From assembly GCA_038182865.1 (NCBI GenBank), contig CP116226.1, positions 248,001 to 312,000 on the forward strand: a DNA stretch of 64,000 bases, given 5' to 3'. A model generated the notes under the pieces. The model did no database searches. It saw nothing but the letters and a program-made list of their open reading frames with translations, and was not told the DNA's origin. Of the stretch, positions 16,920 through 26,141 are shown in pieces. Source of the DNA: Microbacterium enclense. Its GTDB lineage: Bacteria; Actinomycetota; Actinomycetes; Actinomycetales; Microbacteriaceae. Numbering within the stretch: the first letter of the stretch is position 1; every line of letters begins with the position of its first letter. A program made the position numbers and the translations under genes.

Positions 16920-17735
16920 ATGACCGACACTCTCAACCTGTCCGACACGAGCACCTGGCTGCCGCTCGACGGGCTGGCTCCCGGCTTCGACGCCGCCAAA
17001 GCCGACCTGACCGACGCCCTCGCGAGGCGCACCTTCACCACCGTCGACGACGAGGGCACGCGCACCGCGTACCGGTTCGAAACGGATGCCGTGGCGTGGG
17101 AGTCGGGGTCCGAGACCGGTCGCGACGCCGTCGAGGTGATCGAGGTCGACGAGGAGCTGTACTACGCGCAGTACGCCCCCGCCCTGCGCTCCGACCAGGC
17201 CGTGACGCTGATCCTCGACCTGCGCAGCGGCCACGCTCTGACCGTCGTGAGCACGCTCGGCGCCGCGGCGCCGGGGCGCACGGCCGTGCAGATGAGCTTC
17301 ACCCCGGCGCGCATCGCCGAACTCGAGGTGCGCGGCGAGGCCCCGGCGCCCACCGACGAGCTCATCGGTCGGCGGGTGCTGTGGGTGTACTCGACCGTGC
17401 ACGCGTACGAGCACGTCTACCTCTCACCGCACTGGTACTCGTGGCACTGCCTCGCCGGTCCCGAGCAGGGCTTGGCTGACACCGACGAGAACACGGTATG
17501 GCGCGTACGCCCGGGCATCTACGTGTTCACGTGGCGCGAGAAGGTCATCCCGTGCGGCTCGGTGACGATCGCCGACCACCGCGACCAGAAGGCGCTGCGC
17601 GCCCATGGTGTGCTGTTCGGCACCGACGAGTCCGGCACCGGCGCGACGCACTTCACCTTCGGTGCGCACGGCCGCCTGCTGTCGAACACCGTGCACCCGG
17701 TCGAGTACGACCCGGCGCGCCCGCTGGAACGCTGA
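16920..17735 (+). CDS. moaF: MoaF-family protein
   Basis: This 271-residue protein has two lipocalin-like halves matching the MoaF N- and C-terminal domains; the second starts near residue 155 at RRVLWVYSTVHAYEHVYLS. MoaF proteins are encoded in monoamine regulons of Klebsiella and of actinobacteria beside amine oxidases. Their biochemical role is not settled despite the old molybdopterin name. A strong AAGGAG lies 5 nt before ATG 16920. The context (amine oxidase, permease, FeaR-like regulator) supports a function in amine catabolism. Confidence 0.85.
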   Translation: MTDTLNLSDTSTWLPLDGLAPGFDAAKADLTDALARRTFTTVDDEGTRTAYRFETDAVAWESGSETGRDAVEVIEVDEELYYAQYAPALRSDQAVTLILDLRSGHALTVVSTLGAAAPGRTAVQMSFTPARIAELEVRGEAPAPTDELIGRRVLWVYSTVHAYEHVYLSPHWYSWHCLAGPEQGLADTDENTVWRVRPGIYVFTWREKVIPCGSVTIADHRDQKALRAHGVLFGTDESGTGATHFTFGAHGRLLSNTVHPVEYDPARPLER

Positions 17736-17750
17736 GGCCCGTTCGCCCCC

Positions 17751-17778
17751 GAGCCGCGTCCCTTCGGGGGCGCGGCTC
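17751..17778 (+). terminator. Terminator after moaF
   Basis: GAGCCGCG (17751-17758) pairs with CGCGGCTC (17771-17778), with inner CC/GG pairs and a TTC loop, 15 bp after the moaF stop. Confidence 0.75.
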
Positions 17779-17858
17779 TCGCGTGTGCGGGGGTGTCCCG
17801 TGCGCCCGAGACCCGCGCGCCGAGCCCCGACATCTCCGACCCCACGAGGACGCCTCCC

Positions 17859-17932
17859 AGAATCGGACGGAGGCACCAGATCCGGATGCCGCAGCGGCAT
17901 CCGTCCAATTCCGGTGCGCTGGTTTCGATTCC
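17859..17932. repeat. Intergenic palindromic element, family F
   Basis: This is a roughly 74-bp imperfect palindrome. Its outer arms are GAATCG/CGATTC (17860, 17925), its middle matches include GCACC/CCGGTGC, and its inner hairpin is GGATGCC-GCAGC-GGCATCC (17884-17902). It lies in the 409-bp gap 17736-18144, which otherwise holds two terminators and no visible gene. Confidence 0.6.
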
Positions 17933-18104
17933 ACGGCGTCACGCGCCGGCATCTGCCGTGGCACCGTGACCGGCGGAGGACCAGGGACGAGCGGAGGATC
18001 CCAGCACCTTCACGCTCCTCCCGTCGCCCCTCACCCTCCGCCCGTCACCACCAGCGGCCCGCCGCACACCGGAGCCGCGCCCGCGGGACGCCCCGCACAC
18101 GCGG

Positions 18105-18133
18105 AAGCCGCGCCCCGACCGGGGGCGCGGCTT
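18105..18133 (-). terminator. Terminator of the ABC importer operon
   Basis: AAGCCGCGCCCC (18105-18116) pairs with GGGGCGCGGCTT (18122-18133) around a 5-nt loop, just beyond the permease stop codon at 18145. Confidence 0.8.
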
Positions 18134-18144
18134 CTCGGCGTAGG

Positions 18145-19149
18145 TCAGGCGGCGAGCGCCACCAGCTTCCTCGCCCGCGCGGTCGCGAGGCGCATCCGCA
18201 GCACGTGCGTCAGGGCGCTCAGTCCGATCGCCGCGACGAGCGCGAGGCCGCTGGCCACCGCCTGCCAGAACGTCGTGACGCCCAGCAGCACGAGCGAGTT
18301 GTTCAGCGCCCCGTAGAACAGCACGCCCACGACGACGCCGAAGATCGTGCCCTCGCCTCCCGTCAGAGCGACACCGCCCAGCAGCACTGCCGTCAGCACG
18401 ACGAGCTCGAAGCCGGCGCCCAGCTGACCGGCCGGGGCGCTGTTCAGGCGGGCCGCGACGATCGTGCCGGCGAAGCCCGACATCGCCCCCGACAGCACGA
18501 AGAGGGCGAACGGCAGCCGCCGCACCGGGACGCCGGAAAGGTACGCCGCCTGTCGGTTGACGCCGACGGCGTAGACGTGGCGGCCGGTGGGCGTGAGCGA
18601 CAGGAAGATCCCGGCGACGATGAGCAGCAGCACCGCGATCCACACCGAGAGAGGAACACCCGCGACGGTTCCGACACCCAGCAGGCCGAACTGATCCCCG
18701 AAGTTGTTGCGTGGGGTGGGGCTGATGAGCTGCGCCACCCCGCGCACGGCCGTGAGGGTGCCGAGCGTGGTGATGAACGAGTTCAGTCCCAGCACGGTGA
18801 TGATCACGGCGTTCACGAGCCCCACCACGGCCCCCGCGAGGATCGCGAGCACGATCGCGACGGCGGGCTGGCCGGCCCCCTTGTCCATGACGAGGGATGC
18901 CACGACCCCGCCCAGAGCGAGGCTCGAGCCCACCGAGAGATCGATGTACCCGGCGATGAGCAGCATGGCCACCGGGATGGCGACGATCGCGATGACCGCG
19001 CTGTCCTGCAGGATGCCGCGGATGTTCTGCCATCCGAAGAACGAGTCGGTCGCCACCTGCACGCCGATCACCAGGACGATCAGCACGATGAGCAGCGGTG
19101 TGCGCACGACGCCCTCGACGGCGGCGCGGAGGAAGCGGTTGTCGGTCAC
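18145..19149 (-). CDS. ABC importer permease, RbsC/CUT2 type
   Basis: This 334-residue inner-membrane protein has eight to ten hydrophobic spans and the conserved GYIDLSVGS motif near residue 67. This is typical of BPD_transp_2 permeases that import sugars or similar small molecules. Its ATG overlaps the end of the ATPase gene by 4 bp (ATGA), so the two are translationally coupled. It is the last gene of a four-gene operon (amidohydrolase, binding protein, ATPase, permease). The cargo is not evident. Confidence 0.9.
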   Translation of the reverse strand: MTDNRFLRAAVEGVVRTPLLIVLIVLVIGVQVATDSFFGWQNIRGILQDSAVIAIVAIPVAMLLIAGYIDLSVGSSLALGGVVASLVMDKGAGQPAVAIVLAILAGAVVGLVNAVIITVLGLNSFITTLGTLTAVRGVAQLISPTPRNNFGDQFGLLGVGTVAGVPLSVWIAVLLLIVAGIFLSLTPTGRHVYAVGVNRQAAYLSGVPVRRLPFALFVLSGAMSGFAGTIVAARLNSAPAGQLGAGFELVVLTAVLLGGVALTGGEGTIFGVVVGVLFYGALNNSLVLLGVTTFWQAVASGLALVAAIGLSALTHVLRMRLATARARKLVALAA

Positions 19150-20672
19150 GGCAGGGTTCCTTCGGTGGGGGCGGTGAGATCAGCGGGGACGGAATGCACG
19201 GCCGAGAGGAGATCGTCGGCCGTGGTCAGGGCGACATCGACCTCGTCGATGACGGCGCCCCTCGCGAAGATGAGACACCGGTGGGCGAGGTCGATCACTT
19301 CCTCGGGCTCGTTCGTGGCGACGATGACACCCATCCCCTTCTCGGCGGCGAGGGCTTTGACGGCGTCGTAGATGTCTTTGCGGGCACCGACGTCGACGCC
19401 CTGAGTGGGGTCGTCGAGCAGGATGACCCGCGTTCGGGCGGCGTCGTTGACCCACCGTCCGAGCAGGATCTTCTGCTGATTTCCGCCGCTGAAGCGGCCG
19501 GCGGGCAGATCGGCTGCGCGCGGGCGGAGGGCGAGGCCGTCGGCGACGCGGTCGAACACGCCGCGCTCCGCGCGAAGCGACCGCAGCCCCCACGATCCGA
19601 GACGGCGCATCGCGTCGATGACGGTGTTGTCCTGGGCAGGCAGAGCGGCGAACAGGCCCTCACGAGCCCGGTCTGCGGGGACGAGGGCGATCCCGGCGCG
19701 CAGTCCCTGAGCGGGTGACCGCGTCTCGCGGGAGACCCCGTCGATCGCGAGGGTGCCGCCCGTGCGCGGGAGACGCCCGAACACGGTGCTGAGAAACCGC
19801 GTGCGCCCCGACCCGACGAGCCCGTAACAGGCGACGATCTCGCCCGGGGCCACCGAGAGATCGGTGGGCTGGAGCCCGGGGGCCGTGAGCCCGCGGACCT
19901 CGAGCACCGGCGTCTCACCGCGACGCGGCGCCGCGGGGCGGTCGTTGGTGGCTCCGTGCCCGTCGCTGATCGCCGCGACGAGGGACTCGCGCGTGATCTC
20001 CGAGCCTTCCGCCGACCACACCGCCCGCCCGTTGCGCATGACGGTCGCGGCGTCGGCGAGTGCGAGCACCTCGCCGAGCAGGTGCGTGACGTAGAGGATC
20101 GCGATCCCGCGCCCGGCGAGATCGCGGACGAGTTCGCCCAGGCGGGCAGCCTCGGCACGCGAGAGCGCGGCGGTCGGTTCGTCGAACACGATGAGCCGCG
20201 CGTCGCGGCGCACGACCTTGGCGATCTCGACCAGCTGCCGCTGTCCGATCGGCAGGGTCGCGACCTTGACGTCGGGGTCGATTCCCGTTGCACCGACCGC
20301 GTCGAGCGCCTCGCGCGCCAGGCGGCGCTGCTCGCCGCGGCGGATGATCCCCCCGGCGGTGAGTTCCTGGCCGATGAAGAGGTTCTCGGCGACGGTCATG
20401 TTCTCCAGCAGGCTGAGGTGCTGGTAGATCACCGCGACGCCGGCGGCGATGGAGGTTCGCGGGGTCAGGGAGTCATGGCTGGCGCCGTCGATCTCGATGG
20501 TGCCCTCGGTGGGGGCGACGCCGCCGCCGAGACAGGCGATGAGGGTGGACTTCCCCGCGCCGTTGTGGCCGAGCAGGGCGTGGATACGCCCGCCGGGGAT
20601 GTCGAGGGTGACGTCGTCGAGGGCGAGGGTCGCCCCGTACCGCTTCGTCAGACCGCGCACGGTGACAGACAT
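19146..20672 (-). CDS. ABC importer ATPase with two nucleotide-binding domains, RbsA type
   Basis: This 508-residue protein has two fused ATPase domains. The first has a complete Walker A (GHNGAGKST near 35), a signature variant LPIGQRQ and Walker B LIVFDEPTA. The second has a degenerate Walker A (GLVGSGRTR), FSGGNQQK and VILLDDPTQG. This asymmetry is normal for RbsA/MglA-type importers. It lies 71 bp downstream of the binding-protein gene and overlaps the permease gene. It powers uptake of the substrate bound by the lipoprotein at 20744. Confidence 0.92.
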   Translation of the reverse strand: MSVTVRGLTKRYGATLALDDVTLDIPGGRIHALLGHNGAGKSTLIACLGGGVAPTEGTIEIDGASHDSLTPRTSIAAGVAVIYQHLSLLENMTVAENLFIGQELTAGGIIRRGEQRRLAREALDAVGATGIDPDVKVATLPIGQRQLVEIAKVVRRDARLIVFDEPTAALSRAEAARLGELVRDLAGRGIAILYVTHLLGEVLALADAATVMRNGRAVWSAEGSEITRESLVAAISDGHGATNDRPAAPRRGETPVLEVRGLTAPGLQPTDLSVAPGEIVACYGLVGSGRTRFLSTVFGRLPRTGGTLAIDGVSRETRSPAQGLRAGIALVPADRAREGLFAALPAQDNTVIDAMRRLGSWGLRSLRAERGVFDRVADGLALRPRAADLPAGRFSGGNQQKILLGRWVNDAARTRVILLDDPTQGVDVGARKDIYDAVKALAAEKGMGVIVATNEPEEVIDLAHRCLIFARGAVIDEVDVALTTADDLLSAVHSVPADLTAPTEGTLP

Positions 20673-20743
20673 GTCGTATCCGTTCTCGTCGGAGGGGTCG
20701 TCGTCGACGGGCGGAGCGGGTCGCCCCGCCCCGCCCGGGCGGG

Positions 20744-21745
20744 TCAGCCGCCGAGCTCGGTGATGTAGCTCGAGAGGTTGGGGTCCGAGACCGTCACGAC
20801 GGTCACGGGCAGATCGACGCTGGCATCCGCCTTCCCCTCGCCAAGGGCGACGGGGATGTCGATGACGTTGTCGACGAGGTCCTTGAGCGAGAAATACGTG
20901 GCGGCGCGGAAGAAGTTGCCGTCCTTCATCTTCTGCAGCAGGAACAGGTTCGGGTCGAGTCCGCCGACATAGGTCTTCGGGTCGTTCTCGGGGCGACCCG
21001 CGGCGACGAGGGCCTGGTAGGCGCCCTGCGCGGCGTCGCCGACCGCTGAGACGACGACGTTCGCGTCGGGGTGCTGCGCGAGGAGGGTCGTCGTGACAGA
21101 GAGCCCGTCGTCGGGGGTCACGGCCTGCTGCTCGCCGACGATCTGCAGGTCGGGGCCGGTCTCTTTCAGACCGTCGAGCAGACCCTGCGTGCGTTCCTGG
21201 CCGATCTGGCGCTCGGTCTCGCTGAGCACGATGACCTCGGCGTTCGGGCCGACGTTCTCCAGCGCCCACTCGGCGGCATCCTTCCCCAGGTCGTAGCCCG
21301 ACTGGTAGAAGCTGAACTGGAGAGTGGCGTCCTGGTTCGTCATGTCGCCGCCGTAGGTGACCCAGTACTTCCCGGCATCCCGGTACTGCTGGGCGACGGA
21401 CTCGAGGCTCGCGGGGTCGACGGGGAACGACACGACGGCATCGACGTCGCTGCCGAGGTTCGAGGTCAGCTGGCTGACCTGCTTCTGCAGGTCCATCTCG
21501 TCGTTCGTGAAGGTGACCTCCACGCCCTTCTCGGCAGCGCGCGCCTCGACGATGTTGACGATGGCGCCGTAGACCGGCAGCGCCGTGAAGGGGTAGTCGA
21601 ACAGGATCTTCTTGACCGGGCCGCGCTCGGCGGGGGCCGAGGCGCCCGAGCCGGCGTCGTCGGCTGCCGTGGTGCTGCACGCCGAGAGAGCGAGACCGGC
21701 GATGGCGACCGTGGCCAGGGCGGTCAGGCGGAGACTGCGCTTCAT
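20744..21745 (-). CDS. ABC importer substrate-binding lipoprotein (RbsB-like)
   Basis: This 333-residue lipoprotein has an N-terminal signal with the lipobox LSAC (about residues 16-19) and a mature periplasmic-binding fold of peripla_BP_4 type. ATG 21745 is preceded by AAGGAG; the open frame upstream has no signal sequence. It should capture a small sugar-like or cyclic ligand outside the cell for the ATPase/permease pair. It lies 91 bp downstream of an amidohydrolase gene, which hints that the ligand is an amide, imide or a product of such hydrolysis. That is inference. Confidence 0.88.
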   Translation of the reverse strand: MKRSLRLTALATVAIAGLALSACSTTAADDAGSGASAPAERGPVKKILFDYPFTALPVYGAIVNIVEARAAEKGVEVTFTNDEMDLQKQVSQLTSNLGSDVDAVVSFPVDPASLESVAQQYRDAGKYWVTYGGDMTNQDATLQFSFYQSGYDLGKDAAEWALENVGPNAEVIVLSETERQIGQERTQGLLDGLKETGPDLQIVGEQQAVTPDDGLSVTTTLLAQHPDANVVVSAVGDAAQGAYQALVAAGRPENDPKTYVGGLDPNLFLLQKMKDGNFFRAATYFSLKDLVDNVIDIPVALGEGKADASVDLPVTVVTVSDPNLSSYITELGG

Positions 21746-21836
21746 GATGCTCCTTGCGATGAGGTGAGTGCGGGTGCGGGTGCTGTCATGCGGGTGGTGC
21801 AGGGGGGAAGCTTTCGAGCGGGGCGGATGCCAGGGG

Positions 21837-23486
21837 TCAGGGCGTCCACACGCGTCGGCCGGAGAACCAGGTCTCGACCGCACGGGTGTGGACGACGCGG
21901 TCGATCTCGACGGCGAACGGGTCCTGGTCGAGCACGACGAAATCGGCCGACTTGCCCGTGGCGAGCGAGCCGGTCACGTCGCCGAGCCCCATCGCTGTCG
22001 CCGCATTGATCGTGAACACCTCGAACGCCTCCTCGAGCGTCAGCGCCTGCTCGGGCCACAGGGTCCCGGGTGCGCGGCCGAGCGGGTCGGCGCGGGTGAC
22101 GAGACCCTGAATGCCCTCCCACGGGTTGGGCGAGACGCTGACCGGCCAGTCGGAGCCGCCCGCGACGAGCACGCCGCGGTCGACGAGGTCGCGGTTGGGC
22201 TGGACCTGCGTGGCCTCGGGCTGGGGACGCACCTGGGCGATGGCATCCGGGATCACGCCGGGGAACCACAGGAACGGCGAGATGTCGGCCGAGACGTCGA
22301 GGTCGACGAACCTCTGACGGTCGTCGGGGTGCACGAACTGCCCGTGCGCGATCTGGTACGGGGTGCTCGTGTCACCGCTCGCGCGGACGACCTCGATCGC
22401 ATCCAGTGCCACGCGGACCGCGGCATCCCCGGTGCAGTGGATCTTGGCCCCGAGGCCCTGGGCGGCGGTGCGGGTGAGCCAGTCGGTCAGTTCGGCGGGG
22501 GCCATCGTGGTGACTCCGCAGTGCGCGTGGCCGTGGTCAGGGGTCGGCAGGTACGGGGTGAGGAACGCGCCGGTGTGGGTAGGCGGCACCCCGTCGAGGG
22601 CGATCTTGACGAAGTCGGGCCGGTGATGTGCGGTGCGGAACTCCTCGCGCCGCGCGACGAGATCGTCGCCGACGGGGGTGTTCGCGAAGAGGAACTCGCT
22701 CGACAGCAACGACGACACGACCCAGGCGTGCAGGTCGCCGTCGATGTCGAGGTCGCGGAGCGCGCCCATGATCTCGACGGTGGCGGCGGCGTCCTGGAAC
22801 GCGGTGATCCCGAAGGAGTGCAGGATCTCGATCGCGCGGGCGCTCGCCCGGCGGTAGCGCTCAGGGGTGCGGGCGAGACTGCGATCCAACGCCTCGGTCA
22901 CCGGGAGCGTCGCGGACTCCATGAGGAGTCCGGTCGGCTCCCCCGTCTCTTGGTCGCGCACGATGCGGCCCTGCGCGGGGTCGGGAGTGTCGGAGTGGAT
23001 GCCGGCTGCCGCCAGCGCGGCCGAATTGGCGAAGCGGTTGTGATGGCTGTCGTCGGTGAGGACGACCGGTCGTCCGCCGGCGGCCTCGTCGAAGCGGGCG
23101 CGGGTCTCGGCGCGGGCGAAGTCGTCGAGCAGGACGCTGCCGAACGCCTCGCCGACGACCCACTCGTCGGGGCCGAGGTCGGCCGCCCACGCACGGACGG
23201 CGTCGAGCACCTCGTCGAGTCCGGCGGTGGGAGGGAAGGAGAGCTGGAAGAGGTCGCCCTCCCCCGCCATGAGGTGGTGGTTGTGCACGTCGACGAGACC
23301 GGGCACGACGGTTGCGCCGCGGAGGTCGCGCACCTCGGTCGCGGGTCCGGCGGTGGCGAGCACCTCGTCGTCGCCGCCCACGGCGAGGAGGCGGCCGTCG
23401 GCCACGGCGAGCGCGGTCGCGCGGGGCCGGGAACGGTCGGCGGTGTGCACGTCGGCACCGTGGAGGATGAGGTCGGCGACGGTCAT
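21837..23486 (-). CDS. Amidohydrolase family 3 protein (YtcJ/TIM-barrel metal hydrolase)
   Basis: This 549-residue hydrolase has the metal-binding DVHNHH near residue 68, a conserved HCTGD near residue 355 and a late AGGSDWPV near residue 430. All are typical of YtcJ-type amidohydrolases, which hydrolyse amides or related bonds with bound metal ions. ATG 23486 is chosen because the frame upstream runs through low-complexity repeats. It is the first gene of the operon with the ABC importer, so it probably acts on the imported compound. The substrate is unknown. Confidence 0.85.
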   Translation of the reverse strand: MTVADLILHGADVHTADRSRPRATALAVADGRLLAVGGDDEVLATAGPATEVRDLRGATVVPGLVDVHNHHLMAGEGDLFQLSFPPTAGLDEVLDAVRAWAADLGPDEWVVGEAFGSVLLDDFARAETRARFDEAAGGRPVVLTDDSHHNRFANSAALAAAGIHSDTPDPAQGRIVRDQETGEPTGLLMESATLPVTEALDRSLARTPERYRRASARAIEILHSFGITAFQDAAATVEIMGALRDLDIDGDLHAWVVSSLLSSEFLFANTPVGDDLVARREEFRTAHHRPDFVKIALDGVPPTHTGAFLTPYLPTPDHGHAHCGVTTMAPAELTDWLTRTAAQGLGAKIHCTGDAAVRVALDAIEVVRASGDTSTPYQIAHGQFVHPDDRQRFVDLDVSADISPFLWFPGVIPDAIAQVRPQPEATQVQPNRDLVDRGVLVAGGSDWPVSVSPNPWEGIQGLVTRADPLGRAPGTLWPEQALTLEEAFEVFTINAATAMGLGDVTGSLATGKSADFVVLDQDPFAVEIDRVVHTRAVETWFSGRRVWTP

Positions 23487-23530
23487 GGGGTCTCCCGGGG
23501 GATCGGCGGGGTCGGGTAAGGACCCCGGGC

Positions 23531-23590
23531 GGGTGCGGGCGGAGCGGGTGCGGGCGGAGCGGGTGCGGGCGGAGCGGGTGCGGGCGGAGC
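23531..23590. repeat. Four exact tandem copies of a 15-bp unit
   Basis: GGGTGCGGGCGGAGC is repeated four times without a mismatch, 45 bp upstream of the amidohydrolase start, followed by related degenerate sequence. With the family A element at 23837 it fills the 465-bp gap 23487-23951, in which I see no gene. The position suggests an effect on the amidohydrolase promoter or leader. Confidence 0.9.
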
Positions 23591-23836
23591 GGGCACGGGG
23601 GTCCGGCTTCCGCCGGGACCGGCGAGTGCGGTGGAGCGGAGGTGCGGGTGGGACCGGTGGAGCGGACGACCCGGTGCGCGAGGCTCCGGTGCGGGTGAGT
23701 ACATCCTGCGCGCATCCGTCCCGCGCGGCTTGACCAGGGATGCCCCGGCGTTGACGGTCAACGCACGACCCGTCCGCGAAGCGCCCGCGCCGCCGCCCCG
23801 CGCGCTGCCCGGCCCGCTCCCCCGGGCGCGACGACC

Positions 23837-23909
23837 CACGCATAAACACTTTTCGCGCGCATAAACGCGCTGTGCTCGCGTTTCCGCGCGCGAATCGCGT
23901 TTATGCGTG
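23837..23909. repeat. Dispersed palindromic element, family A, copy 2
   Basis: It has the same layout as the element at 5271: CGCATAAACAC and GCGCATAAACGCG face CGCGTTTCCGCG (a degenerate core) and CGCGTTTATGCGTG. It lies between the amidohydrolase and the aldehyde dehydrogenase genes. A 13-bp direct repeat, TTCACGGCGTGCG, follows it. Confidence 0.85.
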
Positions 23910-23951
23910 CCTTCACGGCGTGCGTTCACGGCGTGCGCACCGACGCCTTCC

Positions 23952-25445
23952 TCAGCCGTTGATGACCTGCGGTACCCCGAGGGCCTTGAGCCCCTCGACG
24001 CCGAACTCGAGACCGTAGCCCGACCCCTTCACCCCGCCGAACGGAATGAGAGGGTGCACCCCTCCGTGGGAGTTGATCCACACGGTGCCCGCCTGCAGAC
24101 GTGCCGCCACCCGGAGCGCGGCGTCGCGGTCGCTCGACCACACCGAGGCGCCGAGACCCACATCGAGGCCGTTGGCGCGGGCGATGGCCTCCTCCACATC
24201 GCCGTACCGGATGACGGGAAGCGCCGGTCCGAACTGCTCCTCGTCGACGAGGGCGACGCCGTCGGTCACATCGGCGACGATCGTGGTGCGATAGAACAGT
24301 TCGCCGAGCTCGGTGGCGGGCTCGCCGCCCAGCACGATCCGGGCACCGGATGCCTTGGCATCCTGGACGAGTCGATCGACGATGTCGAACTGCTGCTTGT
24401 TCTGCAAGGGCCCGAGCACCGCCCCTTCGTCGAGACCGCGCCCCATCGGCACCTGCGCGGCGTATGCGGCGAGCGCCTCGACGACGGCGTCGTAGACGTC
24501 GTCGTGCACGTACAGGCGTTTGAGAGCGGCGCAGGTCTGGCCGGTGTTGATGAACGCGCCCCAGAAGAGTCCCTCGGCGATGGCCGCGGGGTCGACGTCG
24601 GGCAGGACGATGCCGGCGTCGTTGCCGCCGAGCTCGAGGGTCAGCCGGGCGAGGTTGCCGGCCGAGGCCTCGACGATTCTGCGGCCGGTCGCGGTCGATC
24701 CGGTGAACATGATCTTGTCGACGTCGGGGTGCGCCACCAGACGCGCACCGGCATCACGGTCACCGGAGACGGCGATGAGGACGTCGTCGGGGAGCACCCC
24801 GTTGATGACGTCCACGAGGGCGAGCACACTCAGCGGCGTGTACTCGCTCGGCTTGACCACGACGGTGTTGCCCATGCGCAGGGCCGGGGCGATCTGCCAG
24901 ACGGAGATCATCATGGGCCAGTTCCACGGACCCACCGCCGCGACGACGCCGAGCGCGCGGTAATGCAGTTCGGCGTACGCCTCGCCGTCGTCCACGACGA
25001 CCTCGGGGGCCAGCTCTGTCGCCGCGGTGGCGCGGAGCCACGCGGCGCACGCGCCCACCTCGAAGCGGGCGTTCGGTCCGTCGAGGGGCTTGCCCTGCTC
25101 GCGGGAGAGGAGTCTCGCGAGCGCCTCGGCGTTCGCCTCGATGCGATCGGCCGCGGCCCTCAGCAGACCGCTGCGTTCCTCGTGCCCGCGCTCATCCCAC
25201 CCCGGCTGCGCGGCGCGGGCCCGGGCCACGGCGTCGTCGACGTCGGCGGTGGTGTGCACGGGCGCGCGTCCGATGACCTCGCGGGTCGCGGCATCCGGGA
25301 TCTCCCGCCCCTGCCCCTCGGGGGCCTGCACGCGGGCCAGCAAGGCGGCGTCCGCGGCCGCGTCTGCGGCGCCCGCCGGGGTATCGGCGACGGGAGCCTC
25401 GGTCTCGACCGCGGGATCGGCGAGGGCGGGGGTGGGGTCGGACAT
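23952..25445 (-). CDS. NAD(P)-dependent aldehyde dehydrogenase
   Basis: This 497-residue aldehyde dehydrogenase has the catalytic Glu271 in LELGGND, Cys305 in GQTCAALK and the motifs GPWNWPM and FTGST. The first 45 residues are an alanine-rich extension before the conserved domain. It resembles the succinate-semialdehyde/YneI-like branch, but a FeaB-like role on phenylacetaldehyde or 4-hydroxyphenylacetaldehyde from the nearby amine oxidase is possible. An AAGGAG ribosome site precedes ATG 25445. It stands alone between an intergenic repeat and the sigma-factor pair. Confidence 0.87.
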   Translation of the reverse strand: MSDPTPALADPAVETEAPVADTPAGAADAAADAALLARVQAPEGQGREIPDAATREVIGRAPVHTTADVDDAVARARAAQPGWDERGHEERSGLLRAAADRIEANAEALARLLSREQGKPLDGPNARFEVGACAAWLRATAATELAPEVVVDDGEAYAELHYRALGVVAAVGPWNWPMMISVWQIAPALRMGNTVVVKPSEYTPLSVLALVDVINGVLPDDVLIAVSGDRDAGARLVAHPDVDKIMFTGSTATGRRIVEASAGNLARLTLELGGNDAGIVLPDVDPAAIAEGLFWGAFINTGQTCAALKRLYVHDDVYDAVVEALAAYAAQVPMGRGLDEGAVLGPLQNKQQFDIVDRLVQDAKASGARIVLGGEPATELGELFYRTTIVADVTDGVALVDEEQFGPALPVIRYGDVEEAIARANGLDVGLGASVWSSDRDAALRVAARLQAGTVWINSHGGVHPLIPFGGVKGSGYGLEFGVEGLKALGVPQVING

Positions 25446-25628
25446 CGTTGCTCCTTCGGTTCGTGTCCCGGGCCGTCGTGCGCGGGGCCCGTTCCGTCAG
25501 CCTCCGCCCGGTGCCCGCTCGACGCTTGTCCCCCCGCGCGCTCCCCTAGACCGGCCGCGCCCGCTTCCGCCCGGCCGCGCGCCATCCCCTCTGTCCTGGC
25601 GCGAACGCGAGCGACGAAGCACGACCTC

Positions 25629-26141
25629 TCACGCGCCGTCGCGCACGAGCGTGGGCTGCAGCGCGGCGAACGCCGCGCGGAGCCGCGCGCGAGCCCGCTC
25701 GTACCGCTTGCGCGCCGCGGCAGGACGCACACCCGCGAGCGCCCCGGCCTCGGCAACGCCGAACCCGTCCCAGAGCACGAGTCGCAGCAGTTCCTGGTCG
25801 CTCGCCGGGAGCGTCCCGAGCGCCTCGAGCGCGATGAACGCCTCATCGCTGACCGGTTCCGGCTCCGCACGCACGAGGAGGTCGTCGATCCGCGCGCGGC
25901 GAGCGCGCTTGCGGGTGTGGTTGGCGAGCACGTTCCGCGCGACGCCGAACGCCCACATGCGCTGTTCTTCGGATGCCACCGGCAACCGCCGCCGATGACG
26001 CCACAGCGCGAGCGTGGTCTCCGAGACGCAGTCGTCGGCGTCGGCGCGTGGGTCGACGCGACGCACGAAGTACCGCAAGAGGTCGGGGATGAGCGGTTCG
26101 ACGGCAGCCTCGAAACGCGCGCGTTCCGCGTCCACGGTCAC
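25629..26141 (-). CDS. RNA polymerase sigma-70 factor, ECF-like
   Basis: This 170-residue protein has region 2 at about residues 15-80 (RADADDCVSETTLALWRHR) and region 4 at about 105-160 (GVAEAGALAGVRPAAARKRYERA). No region 3 is present. The start is GTG 26141, whose GTGA overlaps the stop of the membrane-protein gene upstream, so the pair is translationally coupled. The order is reversed relative to the common sigma-first arrangement. It probably directs a small stress or envelope regulon, with activity set by the partner. Confidence 0.85.
   Translation of the reverse strand: MTVDAERARFEAAVEPLIPDLLRYFVRRVDPRADADDCVSETTLALWRHRRRLPVASEEQRMWAFGVARNVLANHTRKRARRARIDDLLVRAEPEPVSDEAFIALEALGTLPASDQELLRLVLWDGFGVAEAGALAGVRPAAARKRYERARARLRAAFAALQPTLVRDGA

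Noticed and set aside
14418..17414. A 998-residue open frame on the minus strand
   Set aside because: Only the last 243 residues (SDR, from 15149) are real. The rest is a low-complexity Asp/Gly/Arg/His shadow of the plus-strand permease and moaF genes.
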